Shown here: positions 35,863-44,232 of the stretch, piece by piece
Numbering within the stretch: the first letter of the stretch is position 1
How the letters are laid out: each line of letters starts with the position of its first letter
Assembly (NCBI GenBank): GCA_965219125.1
Contig: CBDCMO010000002.1
Span: forward strand, 1-64,000
Direction: 5' to 3'
Length of the DNA: 64,000 nt
Source of the DNA: JBBSOK01 sp965219125
Lineage (GTDB): Bacteria > Bacteroidota > Bacteroidia > Flavobacteriales > Flavobacteriaceae
Program-made: the position numbers and the translations under genes
The notes under the pieces: generated by a model
Database searches by the model: none
Told to the model about the DNA's origin: nothing
What the model saw: the letters and a program-made list of their open reading frames with translations, nothing else

Positions 35863-36498
35863 ATGAAATATTCTGTAGCCGTAGTAGACGATCATACCTT
35901 ACTTTCCCAGGCAATTGGTAATCTTGTGGGCGACTTTGTACATTTTAGCACGTTGTATGTTTGTAAGAATGGGCAAGAGCTATTAGAAAGACTTAAGGAA
36001 GATGCGAAGCATCCACATATAGTTTTAATGGATATAAATATGCCCATTATGAATGGTATAGAAACTACACAATATTTAAAAGTAAAATATCCAAATATAA
36101 GAGTTTTGGCACTTAGTGTTGAAGAAAATGAACTTACAATTTTAAAAATGTTAAGGGCAGGAGCAAAGGGCTATTTAATGAAAGACACCAAAAAGGAAAT
36201 TTTAGAGGAAGCACTCGAGCAAGTGATGGAGAAGGGTTACTACCATACCAACACTATAGCCCAGATATTGGTGGGAAGTTTAACTAAGGAACCAACAGAA
36301 GTACAACTAAGTGATCGTCAAATAGAATTTCTAGAGCTTGCCTGTTCTGAAATGACCTATAAGGAAATTGCCGATGTTATGTGCTTAAGCCCAAAAACTA
36401 TTGAGGGTTACCGAGATTCAATCTATGAAAAGTTGCATATTAAAAACAGGATTGGAATGGTGCTTTATGCAATTAGAAATAATCTGTTTATTCCTTAA
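35863..36498 (+). CDS. LuxR/NarL-family response regulator
   Basis: The 211-aa protein has an N-terminal receiver domain with phospho-acceptor D57 in LMDINMP, acidic pair VVDD near the start and Lys in the AKGYLMKD block, followed by a LuxR-type helix-turn-helix (KEIADVMCLSPKTIEGYRDS, then YEKLHIKNR). It starts 18 nt after the kinase gene, so the two form a pair. The predicted target includes the repeat region ahead of the operon (inference). Confidence 0.95.
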   Translation: MKYSVAVVDDHTLLSQAIGNLVGDFVHFSTLYVCKNGQELLERLKEDAKHPHIVLMDINMPIMNGIETTQYLKVKYPNIRVLALSVEENELTILKMLRAGAKGYLMKDTKKEILEEALEQVMEKGYYHTNTIAQILVGSLTKEPTEVQLSDRQIEFLELACSEMTYKEIADVMCLSPKTIEGYRDSIYEKLHIKNRIGMVLYAIRNNLFIP

Positions 36499-36535
36499 AC
36501 TACATTCCAACAATAATTATAAAAGATCGGAGTGC

Positions 36536-37060
36536 TTAAAATAATTCAGACACCTCATTTTTCAAATATTTCATGGCACGTTGTGATGGGGTAATTTCTT
36601 CCATATAAAGCGTAAGAACCATCTCTCGCAGTTTATCTGCATTTCCAACTTTATCGTTCATAGCAGTTTGTCTTATTATCTGTAATGTAGCATTCTTTGC
36701 AGATTTAACATGATTCCAACATTCTGCAGATACATAAATTTGTTGTGAGATGTTATGCTCAAACTCATTTTCAATACTGTTTGCCAATAATTCTTCATAT
36801 TTCGAAACTTCATCCGCAAATGGTTTTACACGCACCAATAGTTTTGTTGGATCAATACGTTCTAATAAAAGTGTTAAGCGCTCGTAAGCCTGCAGACGAA
36901 TTGGCAAAGTATGTTTTTGAGCTTCTTTATGGGTTAAAAATCGTCTTCTTCCTTCTTCATTCGCTGTATGACCTTTAAAAAAATAATATGCAACAATACC
37001 CACAACTATTGCCGGAAGTAAATAAGCAACATAACTTAATATTTGTGAAACTTCGTTCAT
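36536..37060 (-). CDS. Conserved membrane-anchored protein, unknown
   Basis: The 174-aa protein has one N-terminal helix (YVAYLLPAIVVGIVAYYFF) and a helical cytosolic part (RLQAYERLTLLLERIDPTKLL). I do not recognise a named function; the pattern is seen in Bacteroidota unknown proteins of this size. Convergent with the response regulator gene. Confidence 0.75.
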   Translation of the reverse strand: MNEVSQILSYVAYLLPAIVVGIVAYYFFKGHTANEEGRRRFLTHKEAQKHTLPIRLQAYERLTLLLERIDPTKLLVRVKPFADEVSKYEELLANSIENEFEHNISQQIYVSAECWNHVKSAKNATLQIIRQTAMNDKVGNADKLREMVLTLYMEEITPSQRAMKYLKNEVSELF

Positions 37061-37152
37061 TCTAATTTTTTTTATTTCTTATTACACAATTAAGTAAAAA
37101 ATTCTTCATTATTCATATTCAACTTGCGTAAATTATGATTTTGCTTGCTACA

Positions 37153-38769
37153 TTAATAACGCACTTCGTCTTTTTGCTTCATTTTATTAACCTCTTTCTT
37201 TTCTTCCTTTTTATCATAATTACCACCTAAATATTTACAATCTCTTAGATCTTTCATATTAGTATATGGCACTTCAACTTTATTGTACGTAAAAGTTTCA
37301 GCTAAAGTATTTATCAAATTTTTGTCACCTGTAGTTAACTCAACATCATCCATCCCAAATTGTGCGGGATGTTCATAACCGCAGGCGTGTGTCATTTCGA
37401 GAAGTTCTTTTCTAAAATTTTTCATATAAAATTGAGCACGCACAGATTTATCTTCAATGTTAATACCGCGTTGTTTCCATTTATTTTGGGTTGCCACACC
37501 ACTCGGGCAGGTATTATTATGGCAAACTTGCGCTTGTATGCAACCTATTGAAAGCATTGCCTCTCTAGCAACATTTACTAAATCTGCTCCCAAACTAAAT
37601 GCCATTGCTGCTTTTGCAGGAAAGCCCAATTTGCCACTTCCAATAAAGACAACACGATCAGTTAAGTTGTGTCTTTTAAAAATTCGGTACACATTGGTAA
37701 ATGCATAAATCCAGGGTAGCGAGACGTGGTCTGCGAAACTCGGTGGCGCAGCGCCCGTACCACCTTCGCCGCCATCAATGGTTATAAAATCCGGACCTTT
37801 TCCAGTTTCAACCATAAGTTTAGCCAATTTTTCCCAATCGTCCAATTTACCTACGGCGCTTTTGATACCAACGGGTAAGCCGGTTTCATTTGCTATATTT
37901 TCAATAAATTCCATAAGACCTTCAACACCTTCAAAGGCACTGTGGGTGGGCGGTGAGAGTACATCTTTTCCCAAAGGTACGTGGCGGATTGCTGCAATTT
38001 CAGGCGTTATCTTAGCGCCCGGAAGGACACCACCTTTACCTGGCTTTGCACCTTGGCTCAATTTTATTTCAATACCTCGAACTTGTGGAAAATCTTCAGT
38101 AAGCTTCTTAATTTTTTCCAATGAAAATCCGCCTTCATCATTTCGAACACCAAAATAACCCGTTCCGAAGTGAAAAATAACATCGGCACCCGTTTTATGG
38201 TATGGTGAAAGTCCGCCTTCACCCGTATTCTGAAATGAATGAGCCAAACCGCAACCTCGGTTTAAGCTTTCAACAGCACGGGCAGAAAGAGAACCAAAAC
38301 TCATTGCCGAAACATTGATTACGGAGGCGGGACGATATGGTCTTCTACGTTTATTGTATGAACCCATAACCTTTGCACACGGCAAAAAGTATGGATCTTT
38401 ATAATTTGGATGGTTTTCTTCAATTTTGAAAGGAAGCATCGCATTATTCACGAAAATATAGTTAGGTTCATAAATATCCCTATCTGTACCAAAACCTTCA
38501 TAATTATTTGCATTCTTGGCCGATGCGTAAATCCAGCCTCTTTCAATTCGATTAAAAGGTAGTTCTTCACGGTTATTTGCGACAATATACTGGCGAATTT
38601 CGGGCCCAATGCCTTCCAACAAATATCGAATATGCCCAATAACAGGAAAATTATGGCTTATTGTATGCCTTTTGTTGAAAAAAACATCACGGATAGCGAT
38701 AACAAGTAAAACTAAAATAATCCAAGCCCACCAAGGGATTTGACCAATAAAATTAAAAATAGTATCCAT
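37153..38769 (-). CDS. FMN-binding glutamate-synthase-family protein
   Basis: The 538-aa protein has an N-terminal membrane anchor (WWAWIILVLLVIAIRDVFF) and then the FMN/central domain of the glutamate synthase large subunit: GGVLPGAKITPEIA, THSAFEGVEGL, GGEGGTGAAPPSFADHV, GSGKLGFPAKAAMAFSLGADL and a Cys-rich IGCIQAQVCHNNTCPSG likely to hold an iron-sulphur cluster. It lacks the glutamine amidotransferase domain of GltB. Substrate unknown. Not in an obvious operon. Confidence 0.87.
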   Translation of the reverse strand: MDTIFNFIGQIPWWAWIILVLLVIAIRDVFFNKRHTISHNFPVIGHIRYLLEGIGPEIRQYIVANNREELPFNRIERGWIYASAKNANNYEGFGTDRDIYEPNYIFVNNAMLPFKIEENHPNYKDPYFLPCAKVMGSYNKRRRPYRPASVINVSAMSFGSLSARAVESLNRGCGLAHSFQNTGEGGLSPYHKTGADVIFHFGTGYFGVRNDEGGFSLEKIKKLTEDFPQVRGIEIKLSQGAKPGKGGVLPGAKITPEIAAIRHVPLGKDVLSPPTHSAFEGVEGLMEFIENIANETGLPVGIKSAVGKLDDWEKLAKLMVETGKGPDFITIDGGEGGTGAAPPSFADHVSLPWIYAFTNVYRIFKRHNLTDRVVFIGSGKLGFPAKAAMAFSLGADLVNVAREAMLSIGCIQAQVCHNNTCPSGVATQNKWKQRGINIEDKSVRAQFYMKNFRKELLEMTHACGYEHPAQFGMDDVELTTGDKNLINTLAETFTYNKVEVPYTNMKDLRDCKYLGGNYDKKEEKKEVNKMKQKDEVRY

Positions 38770-38864
38770 TTTTCAAAATTTAGATAAAGATATTTAAAAT
38801 GTATCTTTTACCTAACGTTGGATGTAATTCTCTGAAAATATTTTAATTATTTTTTCTTTGTTGT

Positions 38865-39758
38865 TTATTCCAAATAAAAATCTCTTAATTTTTTTTTGTC
38901 CGTAGCATCAACACTAAGTTCATTGGTAAAGTAATTATCTAGACTGCCATATTCTTTATTAATTTCTTCGAAAACAGCCTTTATGTATTTGGCTTTTACA
39001 CCCATTAAAATTTTTGCAACATCTTCAGAGATGCCATTACTTATCATCATAGTTTCATATTCTTTATTGTTATTTTTACGGTAATAGTTTGTAAGTTCAT
39101 ATTCTTTTTCAATGGTTTTTTTGTCTACTCCAAGAATATAAAGTAGCAATGCAGAGGCAACGCCCGTTCTATCCTTACCAGCGGTGCAGTGAAAAACTAA
39201 TGGTGTGCTTTTAGGATCTTTTACTTCATTGAAAAACTTTTTATATTCATCTGAATATTTTATGATCATATCTTTGTATAAGTTTGCCATTATGGAATCC
39301 ATTGCTTTTGGATTTATTTTTGCAATTTTTTTCATGAAATCTCCATTTGCCCAACTATTATCGCCAATCGGAAAATTTAAATAATTTATATGTAAGTTTT
39401 CAGGTAAATTATCTGGTTCTTTTAATGTCTCACCATCAGTCCGAAAATCAATAACAGTTTTTATTTTCAGGTTTTCAATTTTTTTCAAATCAGTATCGGT
39501 TAGTAGTGAAAGTTTGTCTGAGCGGTAAAGTAAATTTTTTTTAACCTTTTTACCGTCCGTGGTTTTAATTCCACCTAATTCCCTAAAGTTTATAGCTCCT
39601 TGTAATGGCACTAGCCGATCTGCCAATAAAGTAGTGTCGCTATTAATTAAAACTTCTTTCTCATTGTTTTTAGTTAAATTTTCTTTTAAACTATTTTTTG
39701 AATTGTTTTTACAACCAACCAGTGTAATTAATAGATAAACAATAAAATATTTTTTCAT
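38865..39758 (-). CDS. Lipoprotein tyrosine/dual-specificity phosphatase
   Basis: The 297-aa lipoprotein (LVGC lipobox) has a Cys-based phosphatase signature HCTAGKDRTG (nucleophile C191, Arg197) and the preceding FREL/NFRELGGI segment of the Y_phosphatase3-like group. It would work in the periplasm. It is adjacent to and co-directional with the TonB receptor gene (58 nt downstream), suggesting a joint role in using a phosphorylated nutrient; this is inference. Confidence 0.9.
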   Translation of the reverse strand: MKKYFIVYLLITLVGCKNNSKNSLKENLTKNNEKEVLINSDTTLLADRLVPLQGAINFRELGGIKTTDGKKVKKNLLYRSDKLSLLTDTDLKKIENLKIKTVIDFRTDGETLKEPDNLPENLHINYLNFPIGDNSWANGDFMKKIAKINPKAMDSIMANLYKDMIIKYSDEYKKFFNEVKDPKSTPLVFHCTAGKDRTGVASALLLYILGVDKKTIEKEYELTNYYRKNNNKEYETMMISNGISEDVAKILMGVKAKYIKAVFEEINKEYGSLDNYFTNELSVDATDKKKLRDFYLE

Positions 39759-39816
39759 AATGTTATAATTTAAAAATGTATGAAATTTTTGATTTGAAAT
39801 GATTGATAAATAAAGA

Positions 39817-42678
39817 TTAAAAAATCTGATACTTTAAGCCCAATTGACCATTAATTGAAGACCATTCACTACTTGTATATCTGTTTTTATTATTTCCTAG
39901 ATACTGCTGAAATGGCTCGTTTGTTAAGTTTCGAACCTCCATAAAAATTTTAATTTTATCGTTTATAGAATAATCTGCAGAAAAATCTACCGTGAAATTG
40001 CTTCTTACATTTATATAATATTCAGGTCCTAAATTTTGATTGATTGTCTCAAGTGCCTTTCCGCGATAATTTCCAGCTATTCTGAACATCATTCCATATT
40101 TTTCATAGAAAATTGAAGAGTTGAACAATAACTTGGATTGGTTTGGAAGCGTAGTTTTGTCAGTAGTTACTAATGCTCCATCACTATCAAATCTAGGAAC
40201 ATTTAATTTAGAATTAATAATAGAGCCATTAAAATCTACGCCAAAGCCGCTTAAAAAGCCATCCAATTCTAAAAACCTTTTGGTGATTCCAGCTTCAAAG
40301 CCTAATAAGCTGGCATCTTTTACATTTTTAGGTTGTGTAACTATATAGCTTACATTCTCAATATTTTCTACTGAAATATCTCTAAAAATATAATCAGAAA
40401 GATCTTTATAGAAAACTCCAGCCGTAATTAAGCCAATGTCCTTCAAAAAATACTCGCCCATTACGTCAAAGTTATTTGAGAAAGTTGGTAACAGTTTTGT
40501 ATTTCCTCTAGTAATTCTAGGCACGCCTCCCGTTATATCAATATTTTCGCTTGGATTCAAATCGCCAAGATTTGGGCGAATAAATGTTCTTGTAAATGCT
40601 AGTCTTAAATTAATGTCATCATTCAAAACATATTTTAAATGAACCATTGGTAAAAAGGCGTTATAATTAGTATTCTTGTTAATTGGTGTCGCGGTATCTG
40701 TAGAAACATCGTATTGAAAACTATTTGTTTCAACTTTTGTAAGCTCATTTCTAACGCCACCAATTAGCTTTAACTTTTTGGTTACATTGTAAGTTCCCAT
40801 AATATAAGCACTATAAACATTTTCAGTGCCATTATATTTTGTGGTAATATTTGAGCCTGGTGAAAAGTCGCTTATGTCGTTTTGACTAAAAAATTGTGGC
40901 GAAAATATATCGAATAGCTGATTCTTGGTTATAGGATTAACGATAAGATTATCAAAAGGATTATTAATTTCATTAAAGAAACTACTGCTATTAGGGTAAG
41001 GTTCTGTATTTAAACTGCTAAGTGTAGCCAATGGGGCAGAATCTGGAATGCCAACTGCCGCATTTGGTAAAAATACCGCAGGTGTAAATTCTCCACTAAA
41101 TTCTTTAAATCTTAATTTCGCGCCCGTTTTAAAAGTAAATTTTTCAGAAAAGTCAACATTAAGATTTACTTGTCCTACCTTATCTTTATCTCGTTGGTCT
41201 AACTGATAAATGATTAACTGAGAAAGTAATAATTTTGATGGATTTAAAAGGTCTTCATCAGGATTTGTAAGATTAGGATTTATGTTAAAAAGGTCTATCC
41301 CATTTTCATCAGGTGAGTCAAAATGATTATAGATATTTCCATCTAATGCCCTATTTCCAAAATCGCCCGTTAACGATTGACTGAACTGTGCGATGGGAAG
41401 ACCTTTGGAATCTGCTCCTAAGTTAGGTGGTGTGTCCAATAAGAAAGACATATCATTATTGGCTAAACTCCAATCTAATTTTGCTTTAGACCCAATGCGG
41501 TGTTCTCCTCCAATTTCAAAATTATTTAGGCTTGTCTTATAATCTGAATAGCGATAACTAAAAACATAGCGCTTTCGTGCAAAGTCATAAAAAGACTCAT
41601 AAACAGGCCTAAGGTCTCTAAACCTATCAATTAAAAACTTTCCAAATACTTTATTATTATCATTTATTTCAAAGTCTATTGTTCCGCTTAATGCTTTGGT
41701 AGCTCTTCTACCGTTATATCTCTTCGCATTTACGGTATTTATTGCGTAACGTTGAGATTCTTCTGAAGAATTAATATTATACTCCGTAACAATCTCATCT
41801 GTCGAAAAACTTCTGTCCCAAATAGAGGCGGCAATTACAATTCCAAGTTTTTCTTTGAAGAATCTATCTCCGTAAATAATAGAGCCATTATAAGTTGGCT
41901 CATTTGCTTTTTCATTATAACCACCACCAAAAGTAACATTTAAGGAAGCTTTTCTAGGAGGCATTCTCGACACAAAATTTACCGAACCACCAATGGCATC
42001 TCCTTCCATATCTGGTGTAATAGCCTTAGAAAGTTGTATATATTGTATCATCTCGGTTGGTATTGCATCAAGAATTGCATTTCTACCACCAAAAACTGAA
42101 GCACTTGGTAACCTCGTGCCGTTGTATAATGTAGATGTCCAACCATAAGGAGTACCTCTTACACTTACCTGATTAGCTTCGCCGTGATATCTATTTACAC
42201 TTACACTCGGCATTCTTTGTACAGCTTCTGCTGCATTTCTATCTGGTAATTTGCCTACGGCATCTGCTGATAACACATCCATAATAGCCAATGAATTACT
42301 TTTTAAATTCAATGCTTTTATTTGTGAAGGTGCTGTAAAACCTTTTAATAAAACTTCGTTTAATACACCTTCACCTTCTTTTAGGGTTATTGTCCCAATA
42401 TTATTGATTCCAGTTTTTAAGTTTATCGTTTTTTCTATTGATTCATAACCCAAATAATTAAATTGTAACTTAATATCTTCGACAGGAAGATTGGAGATTT
42501 GAAAATCGCCGTCTATGCTTGTTGTTGCACCAATCTGTCTACCTACAATAATTACATTTGCTCCTGGAAGAAATGTATTACCGTCAGATACTTTTCCTAT
42601 TAATGTTGCCTCGGTTTGGGAAAAAACAGTATTTCCAAAAACAATTAGTAAGACAAACAAGCAAATCTTTTTCACCAT
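39817..42678 (-). CDS. TonB-dependent outer-membrane receptor
   Basis: The 953-aa receptor has a signal peptide (ends VFSQ), a CarboxypepD_reg-like domain at about 24-100 (GKVSDGNTFLPGANVIIV), a plug domain, and a large beta barrel ending in aromatic LGLKYQIF. The ligand is unknown. It lacks a SusD partner nearby. Followed by the phosphatase gene; preceded (other side) by an AraC-type regulator gene on the same strand. Confidence 0.95.
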   Translation of the reverse strand: MVKKICLFVLLIVFGNTVFSQTEATLIGKVSDGNTFLPGANVIIVGRQIGATTSIDGDFQISNLPVEDIKLQFNYLGYESIEKTINLKTGINNIGTITLKEGEGVLNEVLLKGFTAPSQIKALNLKSNSLAIMDVLSADAVGKLPDRNAAEAVQRMPSVSVNRYHGEANQVSVRGTPYGWTSTLYNGTRLPSASVFGGRNAILDAIPTEMIQYIQLSKAITPDMEGDAIGGSVNFVSRMPPRKASLNVTFGGGYNEKANEPTYNGSIIYGDRFFKEKLGIVIAASIWDRSFSTDEIVTEYNINSSEESQRYAINTVNAKRYNGRRATKALSGTIDFEINDNNKVFGKFLIDRFRDLRPVYESFYDFARKRYVFSYRYSDYKTSLNNFEIGGEHRIGSKAKLDWSLANNDMSFLLDTPPNLGADSKGLPIAQFSQSLTGDFGNRALDGNIYNHFDSPDENGIDLFNINPNLTNPDEDLLNPSKLLLSQLIIYQLDQRDKDKVGQVNLNVDFSEKFTFKTGAKLRFKEFSGEFTPAVFLPNAAVGIPDSAPLATLSSLNTEPYPNSSSFFNEINNPFDNLIVNPITKNQLFDIFSPQFFSQNDISDFSPGSNITTKYNGTENVYSAYIMGTYNVTKKLKLIGGVRNELTKVETNSFQYDVSTDTATPINKNTNYNAFLPMVHLKYVLNDDINLRLAFTRTFIRPNLGDLNPSENIDITGGVPRITRGNTKLLPTFSNNFDVMGEYFLKDIGLITAGVFYKDLSDYIFRDISVENIENVSYIVTQPKNVKDASLLGFEAGITKRFLELDGFLSGFGVDFNGSIINSKLNVPRFDSDGALVTTDKTTLPNQSKLLFNSSIFYEKYGMMFRIAGNYRGKALETINQNLGPEYYINVRSNFTVDFSADYSINDKIKIFMEVRNLTNEPFQQYLGNNKNRYTSSEWSSINGQLGLKYQIF

Positions 42679-42973
42679 AATTAAATTTTTAAGTTGTTAT
42701 AATTTTGGGCCAAACATATTTTTTTTGCCACAGAAAATGGTCTTTTTAAATTTAGACGTAATGAAAAAAAGAATATTTACATTAAAGGCCTCATTTTCAA
42801 TGTATTAATTGTATTACCAAATAGTTACTAAAACATTAGGAATACTTTAAGAAGAATATAATTTGAAATTTGATTTTGGAAGAAGATTGAAAAGTATTAG
42901 CTATTCAAGAAATTAAAAAAATCAGTTTAATAACTTCGCATTTAGAATCGGAAAACTTTTAAGCCTAAAAATT

Positions 42974-44101
42974 TTATTTGTTGAAAGAATTTTTATAACC
43001 TGTAGGTGTGCAACCAGTTATTTCTTTAAAATATTTATAAAAAGTAGATTTATTTTTAAAGCCACAATCATAACCAATATTTGTTAAACTCGTTTTATGG
43101 CTTTTTTCGATAAGTTTTTTTGCTTCAACAATTCGATATGAATTTAATAATGTATAAAAATTAGTTTCCAATCCTACATTAAGGGTCTGTGTAATTTTCA
43201 ATTTTGATATTTTCAATTTAGAAGATAAATGGTCTAAGGTAAAATGTGGGTCTAAAAATTCTTTATTAGTATTAAAATAAGTATGCAAATTATCTTTTAT
43301 CATTTGCATTTCTTTTTCTTCAATAAGATAATTACAATATTTTTCATCCTTTTGAATATTCGCTGTTTGAAGTTCCCTAAAATTAAAAAACATGGCCAAT
43401 CTATTATGCAAAACATATACAAGCATCACCAAAAGCGTTAAATAAGCAGATGTGCGTATTTTACTAGAAAAATCTAAATTGAAAATCGAGGAAACTAAAT
43501 TCAATAAAGTAAGTATGGCAAAAATGATAAAAGTTTTGGCAAAAACTGATGCAACCTTTAATTTTAATGAGATTGTACAATCATTTTCTTTATCATATTT
43601 TTTACATAATTTAATAGAGAGTATAGCATAAATTACAAAAGATAAGATAGCCAATATGCTAATTGTAAAATGATAAGTAAAAATATAAGATGATGAAACG
43701 ATGGAAAAATATGAAAAGCTTACAATTATAATATTTAGAATAAAAATGATAAAAAAAGGAAAAATATGAATTAATATTTTTTTTTGAGATAACTTTTTTT
43801 TAAGTATTGAAAGCGTATGAAAATATAGTAAAGGTGCAGTTATCAATGTAAAGCTACCATGCAATTGTTCGAAATTATTACCTTCATTAAATTTTAAAAA
43901 TAACACGGTTTTATATAAAATGTGTATAAAAATTATGATGAAAAGCAAGGATAAGAAAAAATCCTCTCGAGAGAACTTCTTATTGAGGTATATTAAAATT
44001 GCCGTAATTAATGATTGAAATAATGTAATCGTCAAAACGGTTCCCATAATTTTAAATATATATTCAAAAATAAAATCTGTATCTAATATAGATGTTAGCA
44101 T
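42974..44101 (-). CDS. Membrane-bound AraC-family transcriptional regulator
   Basis: The 375-aa protein has about seven membrane helices in its first 230 residues (e.g. LLFIIIFIHILYKTVLF, LILHTFSI-type segments), then a C-terminal AraC helix-turn-helix pair (LDHLSSKLKISKLKITQTLN, then YDCGFKNKSTFYKYFKEITG). The membrane part may sense a ligand and pass the signal to DNA. It lies upstream of the TonB receptor gene on the same strand with a 295-bp gap, a likely regulatory pair (inference). Confidence 0.9.
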   Translation of the reverse strand: MLTSILDTDFIFEYIFKIMGTVLTITLFQSLITAILIYLNKKFSREDFFLSLLFIIIFIHILYKTVLFLKFNEGNNFEQLHGSFTLITAPLLYFHTLSILKKKLSQKKILIHIFPFFIIFILNIIIVSFSYFSIVSSSYIFTYHFTISILAILSFVIYAILSIKLCKKYDKENDCTISLKLKVASVFAKTFIIFAILTLLNLVSSIFNLDFSSKIRTSAYLTLLVMLVYVLHNRLAMFFNFRELQTANIQKDEKYCNYLIEEKEMQMIKDNLHTYFNTNKEFLDPHFTLDHLSSKLKISKLKITQTLNVGLETNFYTLLNSYRIVEAKKLIEKSHKTSLTNIGYDCGFKNKSTFYKYFKEITGCTPTGYKNSFNK

Positions 44102-44232
44102 ATTATTATTTCTATGTAAATAATATTTGTTTTATAAATTTGAAATAATATTTTTCTTTAAAAGTTATATGGCATTTACCTTGAGAAAAAAATCTGATTC
44201 ACTATTTTCACAACTTGAAGATAAAAGCAAAT

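Noticed and set aside
42761..42808. 15-codon ATG frame upstream of the TonB receptor gene
   Set aside because: Too short, no terminator, no paralogue; nothing supports it.
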